A DNA stretch of 64,000 nt from Xylanibacter ruminicola Ga6B6 (GTDB lineage Bacteria; Bacteroidota; Bacteroidia; Bacteroidales; Bacteroidaceae): NCBI RefSeq assembly GCF_000687715.1, contig NZ_JHXD01000015.1:1-64000 (forward strand), written 5' to 3'. How positions within the stretch are numbered: position 1 is the stretch's first letter; the number at the start of each line of letters is the position of its first letter. A program made the position numbers and the translations under genes. This document shows positions 45,266 through 54,267 of the stretch, piece by piece. The notes below the pieces were generated by a model. That model was not told the DNA's origin and did no database searches. It saw only the letters and a program-made list of their open reading frames with translations.

Positions 45266-45359
45266 AAACTATCCTAATTTTTGGAGCAGCGAGAGCCAAT
45301 TGAGCTTGCTCAGTATTGGCCGAGTCGCGACAAAATTCAACTTTTGTTAATTGTGAGGG

Positions 45360-45397
45360 CAAAAATACGAATTAAATCCTGAAAAATACTATCTTTG
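45360..45397. promoter_or_regulatory. Divergent promoters: flavin reductase remnant and carbonic anhydrase
   Basis: Minus TATTTTTG at 45360-45367; plus TATCTTTG at 45390-45397. Confidence 0.6.
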
Positions 45398-45424
45398 CCG
45401 TAGCTTTTAATATGCTTTGTGATT

Positions 45425-45964
45425 ATGATTGACCAGATTATTGAATTCAACAAGACATTTGTGGCTCAGAAGGGCTACGAGAAGTATCTGACTGACAAGT
45501 ACCCAGACAAGAAGCTGGCGGTACTGTCATGTATGGATACCCGACTGACAGAATTGCTCCCTGCGGCCCTCGGTCTGAAGAACGGTGATGCGAAGATTAT
45601 CAAGAATGCAGGAGGCCTGGTTATCTCAGCTTTCGACTCTGCCATGCGCAGTTTGATTGTTGCCATCTATGAACTGGGCGTGGAGGAAATCATGGTCGTG
45701 GCTCACTCGCATTGTGGAGCCTGCCATATGAGCTATGACCATTTCCATCACGAGATGATTGCCCGTGGCGTGACAGATGAAACGCTCGACACCATCCGTA
45801 AGTGTGGGATAGACCTCAATCAGTGGTTGGAAGGTTTTAAAGACACACCTACCTCTGTTCGTAAGACAGTTGATACTATCAAGACTCATCCGCTTGTGCC
45901 AAAGGATATTGTGGTTCGCGGGTTTATCATTGATTCAGAAACTGGAGCATTGGAGGAAAAATAA
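45425..45964 (+). CDS. Beta-class carbonic anhydrase
   Basis: 179 aa from MIDQIIEFN. Zinc ligands visible: SCMDTRLTEL (Cys and the Asp-Arg dyad) and HSHCGAC (His and Cys). Hydrates CO2 to bicarbonate, which anaerobes on carbohydrate need for carboxylations. Shorter than typical (about 200), as in the type with few C-terminal residues. First gene of a small run with the stress-response membrane protein. Confidence 0.9.
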   Translation: MIDQIIEFNKTFVAQKGYEKYLTDKYPDKKLAVLSCMDTRLTELLPAALGLKNGDAKIIKNAGGLVISAFDSAMRSLIVAIYELGVEEIMVVAHSHCGACHMSYDHFHHEMIARGVTDETLDTIRKCGIDLNQWLEGFKDTPTSVRKTVDTIKTHPLVPKDIVVRGFIIDSETGALEEK

Positions 45965-45992
45965 CATACAACAAAGAATTAAATAGAACGTT

Positions 45993-46256
45993 ATGTTAGA
46001 ACACATTGCAGTATTTACCGCTTGGCCAATACTCACTGGTATTTTCATCGGCTACATTGCCAACCGCATTATGAGCGGTGAGGGCAAAGGATGCTGCATG
46101 AACTTCGTCATAGGCATCGTTGGCAGTTATGTAGGAACATTCATCAGCCATCTGCTGAACATAGAACTACTTGGCAAAGGTTATCTCACCAATTTCGTAT
46201 TCTGCGTTGTTGGTGCCGTAACATTTTTGTGGATTTGGAAGAAACTGTTTGATTGA
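45993..46256 (+). CDS. GlsB/YeaQ/YmgE-family membrane protein
   Basis: 87 aa with three hydrophobic helices, GKGCCMNFVIGIVGSYVGTF and the other Gly-rich segments typical of this stress-response family. 28 bp after the carbonic anhydrase, same direction. Confidence 0.85.
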   Translation: MLEHIAVFTAWPILTGIFIGYIANRIMSGEGKGCCMNFVIGIVGSYVGTFISHLLNIELLGKGYLTNFVFCVVGAVTFLWIWKKLFD

Positions 46257-46500
46257 GTATGATAACCATCGATACGATAAACATGTGCTCGCACCTGCAA
46301 AAGAAGCTGTTCGAAAAGGATGGCCAATATCATTCTCTATGGATAGCCATGCAGGATGAAGTAGTGAGTTGTGGAAAATGGACTTTGCTGCTGACGAAGC
46401 AGGAAAACTTCCTCCAGATCTAAAACGCGGAGTTCTATCAGAAGACGGCATTTGGAACCTGCTCGCAGACTATCGTGATATTCATAAGAAGAATCAATGA
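46257..46500 (+). pseudogene. Remnant of an unknown gene
   Basis: One frame runs through 46257-46500 with a single TGA near 46355. Its end (SSELWKMDFAADEAGKLPP...DGIWNLLADYRDI) looks like real protein; its stop overlaps the DUF4112 start (ATGA), as in an operon. A separate frame from 46260 gives a further 54 residues. Frameshift or stop probably broke a gene of about 80 residues or more. Family not recognised. Confidence 0.4.
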
Positions 46501-46979
46501 ATAAAGACGAAAAGCGACTGCTACAAAGGAAACGCCTGATGGACAATAAAGTCTATCAGACAATGAACGATATCACTCGTTACATGGATCGCTATTATCT
46601 TGACGCCATAATTGGAATCATTCCTGGATGGGGCGATATCATAACAATTTTCTGCGCAGTGCCTTTTATCTACTTCTCAACGCGCGTTATCAAAAGTATG
46701 CCGCTTACTCTTGCCATTATCAACAATGCACTCCGTGATGTGCTATTGGGTATGATACCATTCTTTGTTGGCGACATTATTGATGTTTTCCACCGCGCCA
46801 ATACTAAGAACATGGCGATGATTCAAGGGTTTGTAGACGGTAACGAGACCGTAATAAAGGAAGTGAATCAAAAAGCTATACAATCATACGTAGTACTTAT
46901 CATCCTACTAATACTCATTGCACTTATGATATGGGCTTTAGTAAGTTTCGGTAGTTACTTGTATTCACTAATCAACTAA
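46497..46979 (+). CDS. DUF4112 membrane protein
   Basis: 160 aa. Matches the DUF4112 family: the conserved YLDAIIGIIPGWGDIITIF near residue 33, FFVGDIIDVFHRANTKN, and a C-terminal helix. Function unknown. ATGA overlap with the preceding remnant. Confidence 0.83.
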   Translation: MNKDEKRLLQRKRLMDNKVYQTMNDITRYMDRYYLDAIIGIIPGWGDIITIFCAVPFIYFSTRVIKSMPLTLAIINNALRDVLLGMIPFFVGDIIDVFHRANTKNMAMIQGFVDGNETVIKEVNQKAIQSYVVLIILLILIALMIWALVSFGSYLYSLIN

Positions 46980-46989
46980 TAGTCAAGTA

Positions 46990-47220
46990 TTTAGAATTAA
47001 ATTAAAATTTTACTCAGTGGAGTGAGTAATTTTACTCAGTGCAAATAAACTACACTTTTCAATGAGTTTTAGCACCCAAAAACTACACTTTTCAATAAAA
47101 ATCCCCATACAAAATTACAAACAACCGAACCAAACTTTCACAAACGACCGAACAAAATCACCACAAACAACCGAAAAATCAAAAAAAATTTGGACAATTC
47201 AATATAAATCTGTAACTTTG
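46990..47220. promoter_or_regulatory. Repeat-rich promoter region of the second AAA_14 ATPase
   Basis: Contains TTACTC...GAGTAA inverted repeat (47011-47030), two AAACTACACTTTTCAAT copies 33 bp apart (47047-47063, 47080-47096) and three ACAAACnACCGAA copies 23 bp apart (47117, 47140, 47163). Then a full promoter: TTG 47190-47192, 20-bp spacer, TAACTTTG 47213-47220. No gene is seen in it. Confidence 0.7.
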
Positions 47221-47244
47221 CGCACAAAATCAACAACGAATAAA

Positions 47245-48525
47245 ATGATGGATAATATGTATAAACCAAGAATTGTTGACAGACTTTTGGCTCGCAAGCT
47301 GGCAGGTAAGGGTGCAGTGTTAATTGAAGGACCAAAATGGTGCGGCAAGACAACGACAGCGCGCCAGCAAGCTAAGAGTCTGCTTGATTTAGGAGACACA
47401 GAAGTTTTAAAACAGAGCAAGCAGATGATGGAAATCAGTTCAAAGACGCTCCTTCAAGGCGAAACACCCAGACTGATTGACGAATGGCAGACGATAACAG
47501 AACTATGGGATACCATCAGAAATGAAGTGGATAAGCGAAATGCGTTTTCTCAATTCATCCTGACGGGTTCTACAGTTGCACCACAGGCTGAAGATACTGT
47601 TCATAGCGGCACGGGACGTATTGGCAGAGTCAAGATGCGCCCGATGAGCCTATATGAGTCTGGCGATTCTACGGGTAGCGTCAGTCTGGCAAAACTCTTT
47701 GATGGCGAGACATTCGAACCACAACCAAATAGCATCGATTTGGAACGTATAGCTTTTCTGACATGCCGTGGTGGCTGGCCACAAGCAACGCTACTCGAAG
47801 GTGATATTGCACTGGATCAGGCCTTTGGCTATGTTGATGACATAGCAGAAAGAGATATACAACGAGTAGATGGTGTAAAACGCAGCCCAGAACGTACGCG
47901 TCTGTTGCTTCGTTCTTATGCCCGTAATATTTCTCAGCAAGTGCCCTATAGTACCATTAAGGCCGATATGCTATCAAACGACGCAAAAACACTTGACGAG
48001 GATACCGTCGCTGACTATATCAAGGCTCTAAGAAAGCTTTTTGTGATTGAAGACCTCGATGCATGGAATCCTAACATCCGCAGTAAGGCTGCGATTCGTA
48101 CTAGCGATACTCGTCATTTCGTTGACCCAAGCATTGGTACGGCATCATTAGGTTTAGGTCCAAAAGACCTGATAAACGATTTGGACTCATTTGGTCTTAT
48201 CTTCGAAGATATGGCTGTACGCGACCTACGTGTATTTGCTGAAACACTTGATGGGAAGCTCTATCATTATCGCGACAGTTCAGGGCTTGAGTGCGACACC
48301 GTGCTACATCGCCGTAATGGAACATATGGACTGATAGAGGTAAAACTTGGCGGCGAAAAGCTGATAAACGATGGTGCTGATGCATTGAATACGCTTGCAA
48401 ACACCATTGATACAACGAAAATGAAAAAGCCTTCATTTAAGATGGTTCTTACAGCAGTTGGGCCTTATGCATACCAAAGGCCAGACGGCATATTTGTGGT
48501 TCCCATTGGTTGTTTAAAAGATTAA
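47245..48525 (+). CDS. AAA_14/DUF4143 ATPase (second copy)
   Basis: 426 aa from MMDNMYKPRIV; the frame opens further upstream but that part is repeat DNA. Walker A GPKWCGKTTTA (about 30-40), LTGSTVAPQAED and GTGRIGRVKM sensor region, DUF4143 part with CRGGWPQATL and a final VVPIGCL. Homologous in layout to the ATPase at 34896 but not a close copy. Role unknown; both have elaborate operator-like repeats before them. Confidence 0.85.
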   Translation: MMDNMYKPRIVDRLLARKLAGKGAVLIEGPKWCGKTTTARQQAKSLLDLGDTEVLKQSKQMMEISSKTLLQGETPRLIDEWQTITELWDTIRNEVDKRNAFSQFILTGSTVAPQAEDTVHSGTGRIGRVKMRPMSLYESGDSTGSVSLAKLFDGETFEPQPNSIDLERIAFLTCRGGWPQATLLEGDIALDQAFGYVDDIAERDIQRVDGVKRSPERTRLLLRSYARNISQQVPYSTIKADMLSNDAKTLDEDTVADYIKALRKLFVIEDLDAWNPNIRSKAAIRTSDTRHFVDPSIGTASLGLGPKDLINDLDSFGLIFEDMAVRDLRVFAETLDGKLYHYRDSSGLECDTVLHRRNGTYGLIEVKLGGEKLINDGADALNTLANTIDTTKMKKPSFKMVLTAVGPYAYQRPDGIFVVPIGCLKD

Positions 48526-48545
48526 TATAAACAAGACAAACAAAA

Positions 48546-48584
48546 AATCCCCGCCAAGGTAAAACTTGACGGGGTTCTTTTTTA
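48546..48584. terminator. Two-way terminator between ATPase and ppdK
   Basis: CCCCGcCAAG / CTTGaCGGGG stem; TTTTTT on the plus-strand side and ATTTTTTG on the minus-strand side. Ends both convergent genes. Confidence 0.88.
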
Positions 48585-48599
48585 TAGTGATTGAAGGGA

Positions 48600-51320
48600 T
48601 TACTCTTCAACAGCAGCCTGGGCGGCAGCGAGGCGGGCGATGGGCACGCGGAATGGAGAGCAGCTAGCGTAGTTCATGCCAATCTTAGCGCAGAACTTAA
48701 CTGAGCTGGGCTCACCACCATGCTCACCACAGATACCGCAACGCAGGTCAGGACGAACCTCACGACCCTCCTTAACGGCGAACTTGATGAGACGGCCAAC
48801 ACCCTTCTGGTCGAGAACCTGGAATGGGTCAACCTTCAGAATCTTCTTATCGAGGTAAACAGGCAGGAACGATGCGATATCGTCGCGGCTGTAACCGAAG
48901 GTCATCTGAGTAAGGTCGTTGGTACCGAATGAGAAGTACTGAGCCTCTGAAGCGATCAGATCGGCTGTGAGGGCAGCACGTGGAATCTCAATCATTGTAC
49001 CAATCTCGAACTCAACCTCGATACCATACTCAGCGAATACCTCCTTAGCGGCATACTGGATAACCTCCTTCTGCTGCTTGAGCTCGTTGATAGTACCAAT
49101 CAGAGGAACCATGATCTCAGGCATTGGGTTCTTACCCTCCTTCTTCAGCTCGCAAGCTGCAGAGAGGATAGCCTTTGTCTGCATAGCGGTAATCTCAGGG
49201 AATGTGATACCCAGACGGCAACCACGGTGACCCAGCATTGGATTGTTCTCAGCGAGTGAGTCAACACGGCGCTGAATCTCCTCCAGGCTTACGCCCATCT
49301 CCTTAGCCATGGTCTGCTGACCAGCCAGATCGTGGGGAACGAACTCGTGGAGAGGGGGATCGAGCAGACGGATGTTAACGGGCAGACCGTCCATAGCCTC
49401 GAGAATACCTTTGAAGTCGGCCTTCTGGTAAGGCAGCAGCTTAGCAAGAGCCTTCTCACGTCCGGCAACGCTGTCGGCCAGAATCATCTCACGCATAGCA
49501 ACGATCTTCTGATCCTCGAAGAACATGTGCTCGGTACGTGTAAGACCGATACCCTTAGCACCGAAAGCGCGAGCTACCTGTGCATCGTGTGGAGTATCAG
49601 CATTGGTACGAACCTGCAGCTTGGTGTACTTGTCGCAGAGGTCCATCAGCTCCTTGAAGTCGCCAGAAAGCTCGGCAGCCTTGGTTGGAACCTCGCCAGC
49701 ATATACCTGACCAGTTGTACCGTTCAGAGAGATGAAGTCGCCCTCCTTATATACAACACCGTCGATCTCAACGGTCTTATCCTTATAGCTTACATTCAGA
49801 GCACCTACACCTGATACGCAGCACTTACCCATACCACGAGCCACAACGGCAGCGTGAGATGTCATACCACCACGAGCGGTGAGGATACCCTCGGCAGCAG
49901 CCATACCAGCCAGATCCTCAGGAGAGGTCTCGATACGTACGAGTACTACCTTGTGGCCATTCTCGTGCCACTCCTTAGCGTCGTCAGCGTGGAATACAAT
50001 CTGACCGCAAGCAGCACCTGGAGAAGCGGGCAGACCCTGTGCAATTACCTTAGCAGCAGAGAGAGCCTTCTTATCGAATACGGGGTGCAACAGCTCGTCG
50101 AGCTTCTGAGGCTCGCAGCGCTGGATGGCAGTCTTCTCGTCGATCATACCCTCGTGGAGCAGGTCGATAGCAATCTTAACCATAGCAGCACCTGTACGCT
50201 TACCGTTACGTGTCTGGAGGAACCAGAGCTTGCCCTCCTGTACGGTGAACTCCATATCCTGCATATCGTGATAGTGGTGCTCCAGCTTGTCCTGGATACC
50301 ATTCAGCTCGGCATAGATCTCAGGCATAGCCTCCTCCATTGAAGGATACTTGGCTACGCGCTCCTCCTCAGAGATACCAGCGCGCTCAGCCCAACGCTGA
50401 GAACCAATCTTGGTAATCTGCTGTGGTGTGCGGATACCGGCAACCACGTCCTCACCCTGAGCGTTAACCAGATACTCACCGTTGAACAGGTTTTCACCGT
50501 TAGCAGCATCGCGGCTGAAGCATACACCAGTAGCTGATGTATCGCCCATGTTACCGAATACCATTGCCATTACTGATACGGCTGTACCCCACTCGTCGGG
50601 GATTCCTTCCATCTTACGATACAGGATAGCGCGCTCGTTCATCCATGAACGGAACACAGCGCAGATAGCACCCCAGAGCTGCTCGATAGGATCGTTGGGG
50701 AAGTCCTTACCAGTGCGCTCCTTGATGGCAGCCTTGAACAGCTGAACCAGCTTCTTCAGGTCCTCAACAGAGAGGTCCTTATCCAGAACAACACCGCTCT
50801 CCTTCTTAACCATTTCGATAATCTCCTCGAATGGATCGATATCAGTTTTATTTACGGGCTTCATCTCGAGTACAACATCGCCGTACATCTGTACGAAACG
50901 ACGATAAGAGTCGTACACGAAGTGAGGATTGTTTGTCTTCTTAGCCATACCTTCGGCAACCTCGTCGTTCAAACCAAGGTTCAGGATGGTGTCCATCATA
51001 CCAGGCATTGAGGCACGGGCACCAGAACGAACAGATACCAGCAGAGGATTCTGGGCATCGCCGAACTTACAGTTCATCAAATCTTCAATGTGCTTCACGG
51101 CAGCCATCACGTCGTCGTTCAGAAGCTCCATGATCTTCTGCTGACCAACCTGATAGTACTCATTACAACAATCTGTGGTGATTGTGAAACCTGGAGGAAC
51201 GGGAACACCAATATGGTTCATCTCGGCAAGGTTAGCACCCTTACCACCAAGTTCCTCACGCATCTTTGCGTTTCCTTCGGCCTTTCCATTACCGAAGAGG
51301 TAAACTCTTTTCTGACTCAT
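48600..51320 (-). CDS. ppdK: Pyruvate, phosphate dikinase
   Basis: 906 aa. Interconverts PEP, AMP, PPi with pyruvate, ATP, Pi. Catalytic His in GGMTSHAAVVARGMGKC and C-terminal Cys in CGICGEHGG; N-terminal nucleotide-binding domain. Normal length. Reverse or forward glycolytic step in anaerobes. -7 box at 51370-51377. Confidence 0.97.
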   Translation of the reverse strand: MSQKRVYLFGNGKAEGNAKMREELGGKGANLAEMNHIGVPVPPGFTITTDCCNEYYQVGQQKIMELLNDDVMAAVKHIEDLMNCKFGDAQNPLLVSVRSGARASMPGMMDTILNLGLNDEVAEGMAKKTNNPHFVYDSYRRFVQMYGDVVLEMKPVNKTDIDPFEEIIEMVKKESGVVLDKDLSVEDLKKLVQLFKAAIKERTGKDFPNDPIEQLWGAICAVFRSWMNERAILYRKMEGIPDEWGTAVSVMAMVFGNMGDTSATGVCFSRDAANGENLFNGEYLVNAQGEDVVAGIRTPQQITKIGSQRWAERAGISEEERVAKYPSMEEAMPEIYAELNGIQDKLEHHYHDMQDMEFTVQEGKLWFLQTRNGKRTGAAMVKIAIDLLHEGMIDEKTAIQRCEPQKLDELLHPVFDKKALSAAKVIAQGLPASPGAACGQIVFHADDAKEWHENGHKVVLVRIETSPEDLAGMAAAEGILTARGGMTSHAAVVARGMGKCCVSGVGALNVSYKDKTVEIDGVVYKEGDFISLNGTTGQVYAGEVPTKAAELSGDFKELMDLCDKYTKLQVRTNADTPHDAQVARAFGAKGIGLTRTEHMFFEDQKIVAMREMILADSVAGREKALAKLLPYQKADFKGILEAMDGLPVNIRLLDPPLHEFVPHDLAGQQTMAKEMGVSLEEIQRRVDSLAENNPMLGHRGCRLGITFPEITAMQTKAILSAACELKKEGKNPMPEIMVPLIGTINELKQQKEVIQYAAKEVFAEYGIEVEFEIGTMIEIPRAALTADLIASEAQYFSFGTNDLTQMTFGYSRDDIASFLPVYLDKKILKVDPFQVLDQKGVGRLIKFAVKEGREVRPDLRCGICGEHGGEPSSVKFCAKIGMNYASCSPFRVPIARLAAAQAAVEE

Positions 51321-51369
51321 ACGTAATATTTATTTTTGTTGATGATAAATTATTTTTGATTAGATTCTG

Positions 51370-51501
51370 CAAAGATATTAAAATTCCATCAAATACACAA
51401 GAAAAAAAAACAAAAATTGCAAACTCGACCTTACATTTTTGTTTTTTTGGCACGGAATACGCATATAAACACCATTTTTTGATAAATATTTTGTAACTTT
51501 G
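51370..51501. promoter_or_regulatory. Divergent promoters: ppdK and rlmD
   Basis: Minus TATCTTTG at 51370-51377, plus TAACTTTG at 51494-51501, 20 nt before the rlmD ATG. Confidence 0.6.
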
Positions 51502-51521
51502 CAGCCAAATTAAGAAAGATT

Positions 51522-52973
51522 ATGGCAAGAAACAAGAAACCATTACCGCTCCTTGAGGGCGTGGTGATTGAAGCTGTGGCTGCCGAGGGCAAATGTTTGT
51601 TCCACTGGAACGATCTGGTGGTGTTTGTGCCTTTCTGTGTGCCTGGCGACGTGTGCGATGTACAGATTCGCCGCAAAAAACACTCCTTTGCCGAGGGCGA
51701 GGTTGTTAGATTTATAGAATTAAGTAAGGTACGCGCGACCCCCTTCTGCGCCCACTTCGGTGTGTGCGGTGGTTGCAAATGGCAGAACCTGCCTTACGAA
51801 GAGCAGCTTAAGTTTAAGCAGCAGCAGGTGTACGACCAGCTGCACCGCATTGGCAAGATAGAGTTGCCCGAGTTTATGCCTATCCTAGGAAGCGTACACA
51901 CTCAGGCGTATCGTAACAAACTTGATTTCGGATGCGCCAACAAGCGCTATCTGACTAAGGAACAGATTCAGACACTACCCAACGACGAGAGTCAAAGCTT
52001 GAAGGACGTACCCGCTATCGGATTCCACATCACAGGTGCTTTCGACAAAATACTGCCTATCGAGAAATGCTGGTTGATGGACAATCTACAGAACGAGATC
52101 CGTAACGAGGCACGCGACTATGCGATGGCTAACGGTTTATCGTTCTTTGACCTGCGTGCCCAGGTAGGACTGCTGCGCGATATCATCATCCGCAACAGCG
52201 CCAGTGGCGAGTGGATGGTTATCTTCCAGTTCCACTACGACCGCACCTCGACCGAGGCGCTGGCCCAAAGCGAGGAACAGGCCAAGGGACTGCTGCAGCA
52301 CATCGCCGACAAATTCCCACAGATAACCTCGCTGATGTATCTAGACAACCAGAAGTGCAACGATACCATCGGCGACCAGGAGATATTGGTATTCAAGGGG
52401 ATCGACCACATTTACGAGTTGATGGAGGACCTGAAGTTCAAGGTTGGCCCAAAGAGTTTCTACCAGACCAACACCGAGCAGGCCTACCACCTGTACTCGG
52501 TTGCCCGAAATTTTGCCGGTCTTACCGGCAACGAGCTGGTTTACGACCTCTATACCGGTACAGGCACCATTGCCAACTTTGTAGCCAAGAAGGCACGCAA
52601 GGTGATAGGTATCGAGTATGTGCCCGAAGCTATCGAGGATGCCAAGATCAACTCTGAAGTAAACAAGATTGGCAACACACTGTTCTATGCAGGCGACATG
52701 AAGGATATTCTGACAGAAGAATTCATTGCCGAGCACGGACGTCCGGATGTGATTATTACCGACCCACCACGTGCCGGTATGCACCCCGATGTGGTAAAAA
52801 CTATTCTTGGAGCAGCACCAAAGCGCATTGTTTACGTAAGTTGCAACCCTGCCACTCAGGCTCGCGATTTGCACGATCTCGACGTAGATTACCGCGTGGC
52901 AGCTGTTCAACCCGTTGATATGTTCCCCCACACACCACACGTTGAGAACGTGGTGCTGCTGGAGCGCAGATAA
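51522..52973 (+). CDS. rlmD: 23S rRNA (uracil-C5)-methyltransferase, RlmD family
   Basis: 483 aa. N-terminal TRAM domain (1-60), iron-sulfur cluster motif CAHFGVCGGCKWQ (about 75-85), SAM domain at 300-480 with DPPRAGMHPDVV and the catalytic Cys in YVSCNPATQARDL. May be RlmD or RlmCD; cannot separate by sequence alone. Confidence 0.9.
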   Translation: MARNKKPLPLLEGVVIEAVAAEGKCLFHWNDLVVFVPFCVPGDVCDVQIRRKKHSFAEGEVVRFIELSKVRATPFCAHFGVCGGCKWQNLPYEEQLKFKQQQVYDQLHRIGKIELPEFMPILGSVHTQAYRNKLDFGCANKRYLTKEQIQTLPNDESQSLKDVPAIGFHITGAFDKILPIEKCWLMDNLQNEIRNEARDYAMANGLSFFDLRAQVGLLRDIIIRNSASGEWMVIFQFHYDRTSTEALAQSEEQAKGLLQHIADKFPQITSLMYLDNQKCNDTIGDQEILVFKGIDHIYELMEDLKFKVGPKSFYQTNTEQAYHLYSVARNFAGLTGNELVYDLYTGTGTIANFVAKKARKVIGIEYVPEAIEDAKINSEVNKIGNTLFYAGDMKDILTEEFIAEHGRPDVIITDPPRAGMHPDVVKTILGAAPKRIVYVSCNPATQARDLHDLDVDYRVAAVQPVDMFPHTPHVENVVLLERR

Positions 52974-52979
52974 AATAAT

Positions 52980-53029
52980 TTGGGGCAAATACTTGGAAGT
53001 TTCAATATTTTTTCATATATTTGCCCCAA
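52980..53029. promoter_or_regulatory. 12-bp inverted repeat over the porin promoter
   Basis: TTGGGGCAAATA (52980-52991) and TATTTGCCCCAA (53018-53029), 26-nt gap. The second arm contains the -7 box TATATTTG (53016-53023), and the first arm lies 25-36 bp upstream of that box. Operator-like. Confidence 0.7.
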
Positions 53030-53088
53030 GTTTAACTAAAAACATTTTGACGAGCAACTACATTACTAATTTTTAAACTCATATTAAA

Positions 53089-54267
53089 ATGAAAAAGGTA
53101 TTTTGGATGATGGCGCTTATGGCGTCGATGACAATCACAGCTAACGCCGAAAATCTGGTTGAAGCAAGTGATAATCTGGAGCCCTTATCAGATGCTGACG
53201 TAGCACTTCTTAACTCTATGGAGGCTACACAGCAGAAGGCTACCATCGAGGTACCCGCCTGGGTAAACAACATCAAATTCAGCGGCTACGGCATGCTGCA
53301 GTATCAGGCCGAAGACAAGGATAATGCGCACAGCAATACATTTAATCTGCGTCTGGCCCGTTTCATCTTAGATGGTAAGATTGGCGATTTCGACTGGCGT
53401 GCCCAGATTCAGGGCACCAACGCTACCGGTCCTGGTCAGCCTACCGTACAGCTTGTCGACCTCTATGCTGAGTGGCGTAAGTATCCCGAGTTCAAGATTC
53501 GTGCAGGTCAGTTCAAGCGTGCCTTCACTTACGAGAACCCCACCCATCCCATCACACAGGGATGGCGTAGCTATGCCGACGTAATCAATAAGCTCTCTGC
53601 TTTTGGTGACCGTACTGGTGAGAAGTCGTCGGGTGGTCGTGATATCGGTATCCAGTTCTCGGGTGATCTGTTCCCCAACGCCAATGGTCGCCGTGTATTC
53701 CACTATCAGCTGGGTATCTACAACGGTGAAGGTGTGAACCAGAAGGATATGGACAACCGTAAGGATATCATCGGTGGTGCATGGATTATGCCTATTAAGG
53801 GCTTGCGCATCGGTGCCTTCGGATGGACAGGTAGCCGTGGTGGCATGCTGGATCCCAATACTGGCAAGACCATCAGCATTAAGAAAAACCGTTATGCCCT
53901 TTCAGCTGAGTACGACCTGAACGATTACACCTTCCGCGCTGAGTATATCCACAGCCAGGGTTGGGGTGCAAAGTCGCCTGGTAACAACGTACGCGAGATT
54001 GACTACAGCAAGGGTGATAAGGCCGATGGTTGGTACGTATTTGGTATCGTGCCCCTGGTTAAGAGCAAGCTCTACGCTAAGGCTCGTTATCAGACCTACC
54101 GTAATCAGAAGGAATGGGCCACATCAGTCAATCAGGTTGAGTGCGGTTTGAACTATCGCTTCACAAAGAATCTCGAGCTGCATGCTGAGTATTCACGCGT
54201 AAACGATCGTTCGTTGGCTAAGCACAACTACAACTTGTTCGACATGGAGCTCGACTTCAGATTCTGA
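53089..54267 (+). CDS. Phosphate-selective porin O/P family outer-membrane protein
   Basis: 392 aa. Signal peptide (MKKVFWMMALMASMTITANA), then a beta-barrel with repeated R/K-x-aromatic strands and a terminal Phe (DFRF), as in OprO/OprP-like porins. Contains WRSYADVINKLSAFGDRTGEKSSGGRDIGIQFSG. Substrate may be an anion but is not read from sequence. The 3' end overlaps the convergent flippase gene by 40 bp. Confidence 0.85.
   Translation: MKKVFWMMALMASMTITANAENLVEASDNLEPLSDADVALLNSMEATQQKATIEVPAWVNNIKFSGYGMLQYQAEDKDNAHSNTFNLRLARFILDGKIGDFDWRAQIQGTNATGPGQPTVQLVDLYAEWRKYPEFKIRAGQFKRAFTYENPTHPITQGWRSYADVINKLSAFGDRTGEKSSGGRDIGIQFSGDLFPNANGRRVFHYQLGIYNGEGVNQKDMDNRKDIIGGAWIMPIKGLRIGAFGWTGSRGGMLDPNTGKTISIKKNRYALSAEYDLNDYTFRAEYIHSQGWGAKSPGNNVREIDYSKGDKADGWYVFGIVPLVKSKLYAKARYQTYRNQKEWATSVNQVECGLNYRFTKNLELHAEYSRVNDRSLAKHNYNLFDMELDFRF

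Noticed and set aside
47062..47244. N-terminal 61 residues of the second AAA_14 ATPase frame
   Set aside because: Made from tandem repeats and located before the promoter at 47190-47220.
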